Positions 1 to 5,710 of a DNA stretch of 5,710 bases are shown here, piece after piece. A model generated the notes under the pieces. The model saw only the letters and a program-made list of their open reading frames with translations. It had not been told where the DNA came from and searched no databases. The stretch lies in contig CANBTO010000360.1 in NCBI GenBank assembly GCA_947372405.1, positions 1 through 5,710 on the forward strand. Reading direction: 5' to 3'. Numbering within the stretch: position 1 is the stretch's first letter; every line of letters starts with the position of its first letter. Source of the stretch: Verrucomicrobiaceae bacterium (lineage in GTDB: Bacteria > Verrucomicrobiota > Verrucomicrobiae > Verrucomicrobiales > Akkermansiaceae). Made by a program: the position numbers and the translations under genes.

Positions 1-542
1 GCCGCCTGCTGGACGTGGCGTCCGGCACCGGCGATCTGGCGTTGGAAATCCAGGACCAATGCCCGGACTGCGAGGTGATCGCCACGGATTTCTGTGCGGA
101 AATGCTGGAACACGCCGCCAGTCGTGGAATCGCGAAAACCTTGGTGGCCGACGCGTTGAACCTGCCGTTTCCGGAGGCCAGCTTCGATGTCGTGACGGTG
201 GCTTTCGGCCTGCGCAACATGGCGGACTATCCGGCGGCGCTGCGTGAAATGCACCGCGTGCTAATGCCCGGCGGACGCTTGTTGATTCTCGATTTCTCGC
301 TGCCGGACGGGATTTTTCGCGCGCCTTACCGGCTCTATCTGCACCACGTCCTGCCGCGCATGGCCGGCTGGGTGACCGGCCAGAAGGACGCCTACGAATA
401 CCTCGGTGGATCGATCGAGGCGTTTCCATCCGGCACGGCGATGACCACGTTGATGGAAAACTGCGGCTTCGTCGAAACGGACGCCACTCCCCTCACCTTC
501 GGCGTGGTTTCAATCTATCAGGGATCCCGCTCCGCTCCGTGA
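1..542 (+). CDS. ubiE: UbiE/MenG family quinone C-methyltransferase, 5' end cut by window
   Basis: This is a class I SAM-dependent methyltransferase of the UbiE/MenG (COQ5) family. The family C-methylates demethylmenaquinone, or the ubiquinone precursor, late in quinone synthesis at the inner face of the membrane. The frame is open from base 3, so 179 residues are visible, against about 230-250 for the family; some 60 N-terminal residues lie outside the window. Visible in order are SAM-binding motif I (LDVASGTGD), the acidic residue in VIATDF that should contact the SAM ribose, DALNLPFPEASFD, the family signature AFGLRN, the MPGGRLLILDFS strand and the late signature YEYLGGSIEAFP. The GTG at 15 falls inside motif I and is not a start. 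The stop overlaps the next gene by 4 bp. Whether the substrate is a menaquinone or ubiquinone precursor cannot be read from this piece; menG (ubiE/menG) is equally valid as a symbol. Confidence 0.93.
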   Translation, partial: RLLDVASGTGDLALEIQDQCPDCEVIATDFCAEMLEHAASRGIAKTLVADALNLPFPEASFDVVTVAFGLRNMADYPAALREMHRVLMPGGRLLILDFSLPDGIFRAPYRLYLHHVLPRMAGWVTGQKDAYEYLGGSIEAFPSGTAMTTLMENCGFVETDATPLTFGVVSIYQGSRSAP

Positions 543-1876
543 AGAAGCCGTCCGACATGACCGCCCGCGAGGCAGCGACCGAGCTCGCCCGCCGCCTGAA
601 AGCCGCCGGACACGTGGCGTTCTTCGCCGGTGGCAGTGTGCGGGACAAGCTGTTAGGGCATGCGCCCAAGGACTATGATATCGCCACTTCCGCACCGCCT
701 CCGGAAGTGATGAAATTGTTTCCCGGGTCCAACGAAGTGGGCGCGCACTTCGGCGTGGTGATCGCCAAACATCACGGCCACCACGTGGAGATCGCCACCT
801 TCCGCACGGACGGCAGTTACAAGGACGGCCGCAGACCCGAGAACGTCACCTTCTCGACTCCGCAGGAAGACGCGCAACGGCGGGATTTCACCATCAACGG
901 GCTGTTTGAAAACCCGGAAACGGGCGAGGTCATCGACCATGTCGGCGGACTGCCCGACCTCAAGGCCGGGATCATCCGCGCCATCGGCGAGCCCGCAGCG
1001 CGCTTCCAGGAGGACGGGTTACGACTGCTGAGGGCGGTGCGTTTCGCGGCGATGCTCGGCTTCACCATCGAGCCGAAGACGGACGCGGCGCTCAAGGATT
1101 GCGCGCCATTGTTAGACCGGATCTCGCCCGAACGCATCCGCGACGAGTTTTCGAAAATCATCAGTTCGCCGCGCCGCCGCGAAGGGCTTCAACATTTGGT
1201 GGAAACGGATCTCATCCGTCACTTTATACCCGAGGTGCTGCCGATGATCGGCTGCGAGCAACCGCCCGAATGGCATCCGGAAGGCGATGTTTACACGCAC
1301 ACGCTCATCATGCTGGAAATGCTGGCACCGGACGCGCCGCTGGAGCTGTGCCTTGCCGTGCTGCTCCACGATCTCGCCAAGCCGCCCTGCCAGACCGTCG
1401 ATGACACCGGCAGGATCCGATTCAACGGCCACGACGCCATGGGCGCGGAGATGGCCAAAACGATTCTTCGCCGACTGCGTTATCCGAACGACATCATCGC
1501 CGCCGTGATGCCGATGGTCGCGCGCCACATGCAGTTCATGAACGTGCAGAAGATGCGGGTGGCGAAGCTGAAACGCTTCATGGCGGAGCCCACTTTTGAT
1601 CAGGAAATGGAACTGCACCGAGTTGATTGCGGATCATCCAACGGCTTCACGGACAACTACGAGTTTCTCCAGGCCAAGGCGGCGGAATTCGCCAACGAAC
1701 CCTTGATCCCTCCGCCGCTGGTGACGGGCAAAGATCTGATCGGGCTCGGCCTCACACCCGGTCCGCGTTTCAAGGAGATCCTCGAGGTCATCCAGACGGA
1801 GCAATTGGAGGGGAGGATCAGCGAGAGGGAGGCCGCGCTGGCGCTGCTGATCAGCCTGACATCGAAAACCGACTGA
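539..1876 (+). CDS. CCA tRNA nucleotidyltransferase / poly(A) polymerase family protein with HD domain
   Basis: This 445-residue protein belongs to the class II nucleotidyltransferases (CCA-adding enzyme/PcnB superfamily), which add CCA or A residues to RNA 3' ends in the cytoplasm. The catalytic head shows FAGGSVRDKLLG (29-40), the metal-binding DYD (45-47), RRDFTINGLF (114-123) and the nucleotide/RNA-binding EDGLRLLRAVRFA (158-170). An HD-type domain follows, with H254, the HD pair 277-278 in LLHDLAKPP, H298 in NGHDAMGAE, H330 and probably D363, suggesting an added phosphohydrolase activity. The tail LVTGKDLIGLGLTPGPRFKE (395-414) is typical of the family. The GTG start makes a GTGA overlap with the upstream stop, which favours translational coupling; an in-frame ATG at 557 is the alternative and would cost six residues. 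CCA addition and poly(A) polymerase activity cannot be separated by eye, so no symbol is given. Confidence 0.92.
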   Translation: MKKPSDMTAREAATELARRLKAAGHVAFFAGGSVRDKLLGHAPKDYDIATSAPPPEVMKLFPGSNEVGAHFGVVIAKHHGHHVEIATFRTDGSYKDGRRPENVTFSTPQEDAQRRDFTINGLFENPETGEVIDHVGGLPDLKAGIIRAIGEPAARFQEDGLRLLRAVRFAAMLGFTIEPKTDAALKDCAPLLDRISPERIRDEFSKIISSPRRREGLQHLVETDLIRHFIPEVLPMIGCEQPPEWHPEGDVYTHTLIMLEMLAPDAPLELCLAVLLHDLAKPPCQTVDDTGRIRFNGHDAMGAEMAKTILRRLRYPNDIIAAVMPMVARHMQFMNVQKMRVAKLKRFMAEPTFDQEMELHRVDCGSSNGFTDNYEFLQAKAAEFANEPLIPPPLVTGKDLIGLGLTPGPRFKEILEVIQTEQLEGRISEREAALALLISLTSKTD

Positions 1877-1907
1877 AAGTCTGTTCAATGCGTGGCTTTC
1901 TTCGACC

Positions 1908-1936
1908 TTGTAATTTCTAGTCGTCCACATTAGATA
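1908..1936 (+). promoter_or_regulatory. possible sigma70-like promoter in the 67-bp gap
   Basis: TTGTAA (1908-1913) is separated by 17 bases from TAGATA (1931-1936), at the right spacing for a housekeeping promoter, but the hexamers match consensus at only 4 and 3 positions. Transcription would begin close to the ATG at 1944, giving a leaderless or nearly leaderless message. This fits the lack of a good Shine-Dalgarno sequence there (only CAGG lies just upstream). The gap is the only non-coding stretch in the left half and shows no convincing terminator. This is weak support only. Confidence 0.2.
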
Positions 1937-1943
1937 AACAGGC

Positions 1944-3431
1944 ATGAATCAACGGAGATATCTCTTCTGCCTGATCATGACGCTTTTCGGATTTTCGCAG
2001 CTCCATCTTCGAGCGGAAAATGATGTGCTGGCTGATAAGGTAGGCGCGTTCGCAGCTTCACTCGAAGCATCGCTTGCACCCTCCAAGCCGGATACCAACA
2101 CGAACGCGAATCCGCCGACTAGGCCCCATCCCGAAACTGATTCCGATCAAATGAACCGAAGCGCTGGGCGTATCTTGACACAACTCAGATTGCTCGAATC
2201 GGCAATCAGGCGCAATGACTTTCCGAAAATCCAACAAATATCCGGCTCACTGGGCTCATACGACATGATTCCGCAACTCCAGAGCAGCTGGAACAGCCTG
2301 AGTGTGGAAGTCACTGCCGCGATTGAGGAGCGGATCAGAAGATTTGATGAGCAGTGGTATGCGGAAGTTCGGGAACTGGCCAAGGACGCTCATCAAACCT
2401 GCCTCGCGGCAAATCACTCAGGAGATCTCGATGCCATTCTGATGCGAACCGCAGTGATTCAGATGAAACAATCTCAAAAGGATAATGTCCTGACGCAGCG
2501 AGGAAGATCGATGATCAACGGAATTGCAGTCTCGCTGAGAAACTGGGCTGCTTTTCTCGACCAGCGGGATGCGGGCAACCGCGACTCGGCAAACGAGATA
2601 CTCCACAATTTCGGCCGCAACGGAACCGAGTTTCCGTTGCTTTCCGTCGATGAGATCCGCGCGAAAATGCTACCTGCGGAGATCGAGTCTACATTCAAGG
2701 GCCGGATCGACGAGATCCTGACCGGCTTGAAAAGACTGGATGATCTTCCCGCTGTGATTGATCGATGGAAATCATTTCAAGCCGCACCTCAAACGGCCAA
2801 AGGTGATATGAGCCAAGTGGTGGCCATGACCGCGAAGTTGGAGATTCTTCTCAAGGCATCGAATGAAATGAAAGCAGGAAACACCGTTGGCTCCATGACA
2901 CTTGCAAACGACTCCTCCCTCTTATCGGGTTCCTCGGACATGATTCCCTACTTGAAGCCGTTGATCAACCAGGTTGCGGAAGGGGTTCTCGCCGCCAAAA
3001 TCGAGAAACTGTTTGGTCCTCAGCCGACTTTCGCGACCAATCCCGGAAAGGCGATTGACGACGCCCTGGCCACACTGAAGAAAAGGGGTGACTATCAAAT
3101 CCTCCTGGAATTACTGAGCATCCAGCAGAATCGTGCACCAAAGGAAGTCTCAGTCGCCATTTCGCCCATAGAGCACTACCTGGCAGCCAAACGATTTGAA
3201 TCATCGGGTGACATGATCATGGCCATTTCCGAATATCGATCGGTCGTCGCCGCCCCTGCCGGACCATGGTTGCCCCAGGCTGAAGCCTCGGAGGCATTGC
3301 TTAGACTTGAAAAAGAAAATGCGGATGCATTCAAGGATTCCAACGGCGTGTTGTTGCAAGAAATCCGCACGTTGCGAGAACAGATCAACCAATTACGAGC
3401 AAACCGCTACTATGGTACGCGCAACTATTAA
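1944..3431 (+). CDS. exported helical repeat protein of unknown function
   Basis: I do not recognise this 495-residue protein. The N-terminus is a good Sec signal peptide: NQRR, then a hydrophobic stretch (LFCLIMTLFGFSQLHL), with likely cleavage after LRA at residue 24. It should therefore be periplasmic or secreted. Residues 46-70 are a Pro/Asn/Thr-rich linker. The rest looks helical and appears to contain about three diverged repeats (near 81-175, 193-280 and 300-395). Each has a 'xxMIPxL'-like or 'FPLL' segment, an 'xIExxF/I' helix and an end like 'GDLDAILM..IQ', 'DDLPAVIDRWKSFQ' or 'GDYQILLELLSIQQ'. A shorter copy near 405-437 ends GDMIMAISEYRSVV. Residues 451-488 (LRLEKENADAF, LLQEIRTLREQINQLRAN) form a probable coiled coil, suggesting oligomerisation or a scaffold role. 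Base composition is visibly lower in GC than the upstream enzyme gene. The 20-bp overlap with the next exported-protein gene suggests the two act together. Confidence 0.75.
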   Translation: MNQRRYLFCLIMTLFGFSQLHLRAENDVLADKVGAFAASLEASLAPSKPDTNTNANPPTRPHPETDSDQMNRSAGRILTQLRLLESAIRRNDFPKIQQISGSLGSYDMIPQLQSSWNSLSVEVTAAIEERIRRFDEQWYAEVRELAKDAHQTCLAANHSGDLDAILMRTAVIQMKQSQKDNVLTQRGRSMINGIAVSLRNWAAFLDQRDAGNRDSANEILHNFGRNGTEFPLLSVDEIRAKMLPAEIESTFKGRIDEILTGLKRLDDLPAVIDRWKSFQAAPQTAKGDMSQVVAMTAKLEILLKASNEMKAGNTVGSMTLANDSSLLSGSSDMIPYLKPLINQVAEGVLAAKIEKLFGPQPTFATNPGKAIDDALATLKKRGDYQILLELLSIQQNRAPKEVSVAISPIEHYLAAKRFESSGDMIMAISEYRSVVAAPAGPWLPQAEASEALLRLEKENADAFKDSNGVLLQEIRTLREQINQLRANRYYGTRNY

Positions 3432-3810
3432 ATCGCTTCGCTTTGGCGCAGCATGTTGGATGCTTGTTGGAGGGGTGACACAGGCAAACCCGCCGACATC
3501 CAGTCCCGGTGCAAGTCCTCTCGCTGAATGGCCTCAGGGATGGGCCACAACTTACCGTCGTTTTGAAGGATTCATGGCTGCGAAAAAGACGCAATGGCCT
3601 GCGTCCGGATTGCGGGTCGATCACGACACCGCATTCACTCACGAGATACCTGTTGCCGATCCGGGCAGAATGAGCGTGAGCTTTGAAATTTCCGAGCGTG
3701 GCAGGAACATCCTTCAAACTACGACCACACCGGGGATTCCAAATGATCTATCCATCTTGGATTCAGGAATCTATGCAATTTGCGCCATATCAAATGGACC
3801 ACTTGGCTAG
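3412..3810 (+). pseudogene. exported protein of unknown function, truncated by IS insertion
   Basis: I take the ATG at 3412 as the start because it begins a plausible signal peptide: MVRATIK, then a hydrophobic core LRFGAACWMLVGGVTQA, with cleavage before NPP. The upstream ATG at 3307 would read the previous gene's coiled-coil region out of frame and destroy the signal peptide. The mature part begins Pro/Ser-rich and continues as TYRRFEGFMAAKKTQWPASG, VDHDTAFTHEIPVADPG and SFEISERGRNILQT; I recognise no domain. The stop codon is the TAG at 3808-3810, which is exactly the outer three bases of the left inverted repeat of the IS, so the 132-residue reading frame is an insertion-truncated fragment. 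The rest of the gene should lie beyond 5710. It overlaps the upstream gene by 20 bp, so it was probably the second gene of an operon. Any stable product would be exported but incomplete. Confidence 0.65.
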
Positions 3811-3824
3811 GGCGTTTGGTTTGA
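3808..3824 (+). repeat. left terminal inverted repeat (IRL) of the IS
   Basis: TAGGGCGTTTGGTTTGA is the exact reverse complement of the last 17 bases of the window. Similarity is lost immediately inside it. Its first three bases form the in-frame stop of the interrupted exported-protein gene, and the transposase stop codon lies only five bases further in. Confidence 0.92.
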
Positions 3825-3828
3825 GAGT

Positions 3829-4287
3829 TCATGAGATGGGCTTGGCGTGGAGGATGAGGTTGATGGCGCGGATTTTGTCGTCCTGATATTCGGCGATGAG
3901 GGACGGCAGGTTGCGTTTCTCGTCAAACGGAATGATCGCCAACAGCGCGTTGCGCGTGAGTGCGAGGTTCTGGGCGATGTTCACTCGCCGGTGCCGATGG
4001 CGGTCTTCCTGCCACACGCTGTCGTCGCGTTTGTGATGGTTGCGGTTCTCAATGCTCCAATGCTCTCGAACGGCGCATCCCAGATGTCGGTCGCGCTGCG
4101 CTTCCACGCTCGATATGAAGTGACGGATGCTCTCGTGAACTTCTCCCGGTTGGCTCGTCTCTTCCCACTCGCGACGCACTTTGACGACACTGCGTGCGGA
4201 AATGACTCCCACGTCTTCGGGCTGGATCGAGCCTACCGCGGCTTCACGAATGTCGATGCGCCCGTGTTCCCCATCACAACTCAGGCC
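3829..4287 (-). CDS. C-terminal part of ISAs1-type transposase, in the -1 frame
   Basis: This frame continues the transposase after the C5T5 run, starting GLSCDGEHGRIDIREA and ending with a TGA at 3829-3831. It contains the conserved C-terminal features of ISAs1/H-repeat transposases: the HGRIDIRE segment, HFISSVEAQ, AVREHWSIENRNHH, the WQEDRHRHRR stretch and NIAQNLALTRNALLAII. The E of HWSIEN is the likely third catalytic residue of the DDE triad, so the upstream 444-residue frame cannot be active without this part. Joined by a -1 shift, the two give about 595 residues; without the N-terminal extension that leaves about 375, a normal ISAs1 length. The frame is open only back to 4323, and a stand-alone product starting at the GTG at 4212 is unlikely. 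This piece is either expressed by frameshifting or is part of a broken transposase. Confidence 0.75.
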   Translation of the reverse strand, partial: GLSCDGEHGRIDIREAAVGSIQPEDVGVISARSVVKVRREWEETSQPGEVHESIRHFISSVEAQRDRHLGCAVREHWSIENRNHHKRDDSVWQEDRHRHRRVNIAQNLALTRNALLAIIPFDEKRNLPSLIAEYQDDKIRAINLILHAKPIS

Positions 4288-5615
4288 AAAAAGGGGGTGT
4301 CTTTGAGACGGTTTTGCACAGCTTCAAGCCGCTTGGAGGTGTTGGCTTTGGCACCAACGAGATAGTCGCCACCTTTTTCGACGATCACGCGCAGGGTGGG
4401 AACTTTGTTGTGCAGCGGGTCGGCGGTGATGAGGGCGTTTTCAAGCCGAACCACAGGATCGGCCAACAGAGAGCGCGCTTCGCTCACTTCGCAGTCTTCC
4501 TTTTTTCCGGTGGCGGGGATCATGGCGACGGGGCGACCATCTTCATGGCGGCACAATGTCACGATCATGCCGCATTTGCCGTCGCCAACATACTTGCCGT
4601 CCAGCGAGAGGCTGCGCGGCAGGATGCCGTTGTTGGCTTGAAGCCAGGCAGTCAGCGCGGCGGCGTAGGCATGGGGATCGAGCGCGTTCATCAGGTCGTT
4701 GAGCGCGTCGTAGCCGGGCATGGTCAGCAGGCCGCTTTGTTTGCCGCGCACTTTCAAGCCGATGGCGGCGCGTTGCTTTTGATCGAGTCTGGCGACCTTG
4801 CGCCAGATGTTGAGCATGTCGCGCCCGCCCATGAGCAGTCCGAGGGCGACGAGGGTGAGCATGGCTGAAAGCGGGTGGCGGCGGCTCTGGGGGCGGCGTG
4901 GATCGGGCACTTGCAGGAAGGCGCTGCGAAGGCTGGTGAGCATCGCAAGGTTGAGCGGGCTGCGGGCTCCCGCGCCGGCGGTGAGGGCTTTTTGGCAGTC
5001 TTCGGGCAACTCGGGGGCACAGATTAGCTGACGGGCGTTCTTGGCGAGGGGTTTGAGCCAGAGTTTTTTGGGCCGTTCATTGGGCAGATAGTAGTCGGTG
5101 TGGTCCTGGGAGAAGCCCGCGGTATCGCCCGCGCAAGTCCAGTTGGTGGCCTTGTAAATGGTGCCGTGGTGGCTTTCCGGGTCGCTGAAGCTTTCGGCCA
5201 TGAGCGGGCGGTAGCCGTGTTCGGTCAACCACTGGGAACTCAACTCGCGCAGGCCAAGGCCGAGGCATTGCGAGGCGAGGTTGGGGCGGCGGGTTTTTTC
5301 GAGAACAAGAAAGCGGCGCAGTTGCACTACGAGTTTGAGGCGTTGCGAGCGGGTGACCGGATCCCAGCCTATCATCTTGTCACGATCCTTGAGATGCCAG
5401 GCGGCGGCACACCAAATAAGCACCGCGACGATTTCGCCCTCTTCGAGGATGAACTGGCAAAGCCGGTTTCCAGCTTCGCGCCCGGCTCCGAGCAGGTGCT
5501 CTTCGTGGAGCATTTGATGGGCGATCTGCCAGTCTGCGGCGGTTTCGGCGGTGCGGATCTGAAACGACGTGGCACTGGACTCCGCCTGATGGGTGGCGAA
5601 CGAACGAGTATTCAT
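4281..5615 (-). CDS. ISAs1-type transposase, N-terminal DUF4338/DruA-like domain plus most of the DDE domain
   Basis: This 444-residue frame catalyses, or once catalysed, movement of the surrounding IS. Residues about 15-200 match the DUF4338 family (named after DruA of the Druantia anti-phage system): IWCAAAWHLKDRDKMIGW (67-84), RFLVLEKTRRPNLASQCLG (101-119), HGYRPLMAESFSDPE (133-147), GTIYKATNW and LWLKPLAKNARQLI (185-198). After a linker, 224-325 is the ISAs1 transposase-associated helical domain (FLQVPDPRRPQSRRHPLSAM, LVALGLLMGG). The DDE core follows, with D339 in LSLDGK, D399 in ALITADPLHN and GGDYLVGAKAN (415-425). The frame ends early at TGA 4281-4283, before the catalytic glutamate, which lies in the -1 frame. 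The start at 5615 is the first plausible ATG after the terminal repeat; no strong Shine-Dalgarno sequence is evident. The DUF4338 match is from memory of the family's motifs; the DDE assignment is firm. Confidence 0.85.
   Translation of the reverse strand: MNTRSFATHQAESSATSFQIRTAETAADWQIAHQMLHEEHLLGAGREAGNRLCQFILEEGEIVAVLIWCAAAWHLKDRDKMIGWDPVTRSQRLKLVVQLRRFLVLEKTRRPNLASQCLGLGLRELSSQWLTEHGYRPLMAESFSDPESHHGTIYKATNWTCAGDTAGFSQDHTDYYLPNERPKKLWLKPLAKNARQLICAPELPEDCQKALTAGAGARSPLNLAMLTSLRSAFLQVPDPRRPQSRRHPLSAMLTLVALGLLMGGRDMLNIWRKVARLDQKQRAAIGLKVRGKQSGLLTMPGYDALNDLMNALDPHAYAAALTAWLQANNGILPRSLSLDGKYVGDGKCGMIVTLCRHEDGRPVAMIPATGKKEDCEVSEARSLLADPVVRLENALITADPLHNKVPTLRVIVEKGGDYLVGAKANTSKRLEAVQNRLKDTPFLA
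4287..4293 (-). promoter_or_regulatory. candidate -1 frameshift site (C TTT TTG) inside a C5T5 run
   Basis: On the - strand the transposase frame reads ACC CCC TTT TTG GCC TGA. Re-pairing one base back at TTG gives TTT and enters the frame that encodes the rest of the transposase, bypassing a stop that lies three bases further on. The two frames overlap for only about 43 bases (4281-4323), and this run is the best slip point in it. C TTT TTG is not an ideal X XXY YYZ heptamer, and I see no obvious stimulatory hairpin downstream. A one-base deletion from an original T6 run explains the same pattern. Confidence 0.4.
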
Positions 5616-5693
5616 GGCGAGGCTAATCCACCATTTTTAGGCCCTTTTGTCTAGATCTAATTCATTCCAAGCAAAAACAAGGTACAGAGAAGT

Positions 5694-5710
5694 TCAAACC
5701 AAACGCCCTA
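5694..5710 (-). repeat. right terminal inverted repeat (IRR) of the IS
   Basis: TCAAACCAAACGCCCTA is the perfect reverse complement of 3808-3824. It ends at the final base of the window, so whether the repeat extends further outward cannot be judged, although on the left it begins at the disrupted gene's TAG. Confidence 0.92.

Larger units (their letters stand above)
3808..5710 (-). mobile_element. ISAs1-type insertion sequence, about 1903 bp, transposase split over two frames
   Basis: The element is delimited by 17-bp perfect inverted repeats at 3808-3824 and 5694-5710. Almost all of it is occupied by one transposase read on the - strand, starting at 5615 and ending at 3829, only a few bases inside the left repeat. 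The catalytic half belongs to the ISAs1/H-repeat group of DDE transposases; the long N-terminal extension explains why the element exceeds the roughly 1.2-1.4 kb usual for that family. It sits inside an exported-protein gene and supplies its stop codon. The right flank is outside the window, so a target duplication cannot be confirmed; ISAs1-family duplications are typically 8-10 bp, which predicts that a copy of the bases just left of 3808 (CACTTGGC, perhaps with AC before it) follows 5710. The region 5616-5693 holds the untranslated leader and presumably the transposase promoter. Confidence 0.85.

Noticed and set aside
1112..1618. 168-codon open frame on the - strand
   Set aside because: It is antisense to the HD-domain part of the nucleotidyltransferase; His/Arg-rich composition typical of a reverse-strand shadow.
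1868..1885. Rho-independent terminator after the nucleotidyltransferase gene
   Set aside because: Only a 4-bp GACT/AGTC stem is visible, with no following T-run.
3307..3411. Upstream start for the truncated exported-protein gene
   Set aside because: It would overlap the previous gene by 125 bases, encode a Lys/Cys-rich leader that shadows the coiled-coil codons, and bury the signal peptide that begins at 3412.
3847..4365. 172-codon open frame on the + strand at the left end of the IS, as a possible passenger gene
   Set aside because: It lies opposite the C-terminal transposase frame with HWSIEN and the other ISAs1 motifs; no recognisable protein features.
4314..4868. 184-codon open frame on the + strand within the IS
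   Set aside because: It is antisense to the transposase DDE region, and its sequence shows no independent family motif; it is a high-GC shadow.
4281..5615. A Druantia-type anti-phage defence locus, because of the DruA-like domain
   Set aside because: The domain is fused to a DDE transposase inside an element with terminal repeats, and no helicase or other Druantia gene is nearby. It is a mobile-element protein here.
5100..5654. 184-codon open frame on the + strand near the right end of the IS
   Set aside because: It is antisense to the DUF4338-like coding region, whose motifs are clear on the - strand, and it runs past the transposase start without any supporting signal.
1..5710. CRISPR arrays, tRNA or rRNA genes
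   Set aside because: No regularly spaced direct repeats or recognisable RNA gene signatures were seen; coding frames and the IS account for nearly all the sequence.

Overview
The window looks like a piece of a moderately GC-rich bacterial chromosome into which an insertion sequence has landed. Two conserved housekeeping genes fill the left third, a pair of unrecognised exported-protein genes fills the middle, and a complete-looking IS of about 1.9 kb fills the right third up to the last base. The lineage cannot be proven from sequence alone. The menaquinone/ubiquinone methyltransferase next to a CCA-adding/poly(A) polymerase-type enzyme, the lower-GC unrecognised secreted proteins, and the ISAs1-type transposase with a DUF4338 (DruA-like) N-terminus would all suit the Verrucomicrobiota/Planctomycetota group. 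That placement is inference.

Region 1 (1-1876, + strand): the C-terminal three quarters of a UbiE/MenG methyltransferase, cut by the window edge, overlaps by 4 bp (GTGA) a complete 445-residue nucleotidyltransferase of the CCA-adding enzyme/poly(A) polymerase superfamily with an HD domain. The two are probably co-transcribed and translationally coupled.

Region 2 (1877-3807, + strand): after a 67-bp gap comes a 495-residue protein with a signal peptide, which appears to be built from about three diverged helical repeats and ends in a short coiled coil. A second signal-peptide gene overlaps its end by 20 bp. This second gene stops after 132 codons because the first three bases of the IS supply an in-frame TAG, so it is a gene disrupted by the insertion.

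Region 3 (3808-5710, element transcribed on the - strand): an IS bounded by 17-bp perfect terminal inverted repeats, the outer one being the last 17 bases of the window. Its transposase has an N-terminal DUF4338/DruA-like domain (about residues 15-200) fused to an ISAs1/H-repeat type DDE transposase. The reading frame breaks at a C5T5 run: the 444-residue upstream frame carries the first two catalytic aspartates, and the HWSIEN segment with the presumed catalytic glutamate lies in the -1 frame. This is either programmed -1 frameshifting or a single-base loss. The fusion and the frame break are the most interesting observations here. No anti-phage operon, CRISPR array, tRNA or rRNA is visible.
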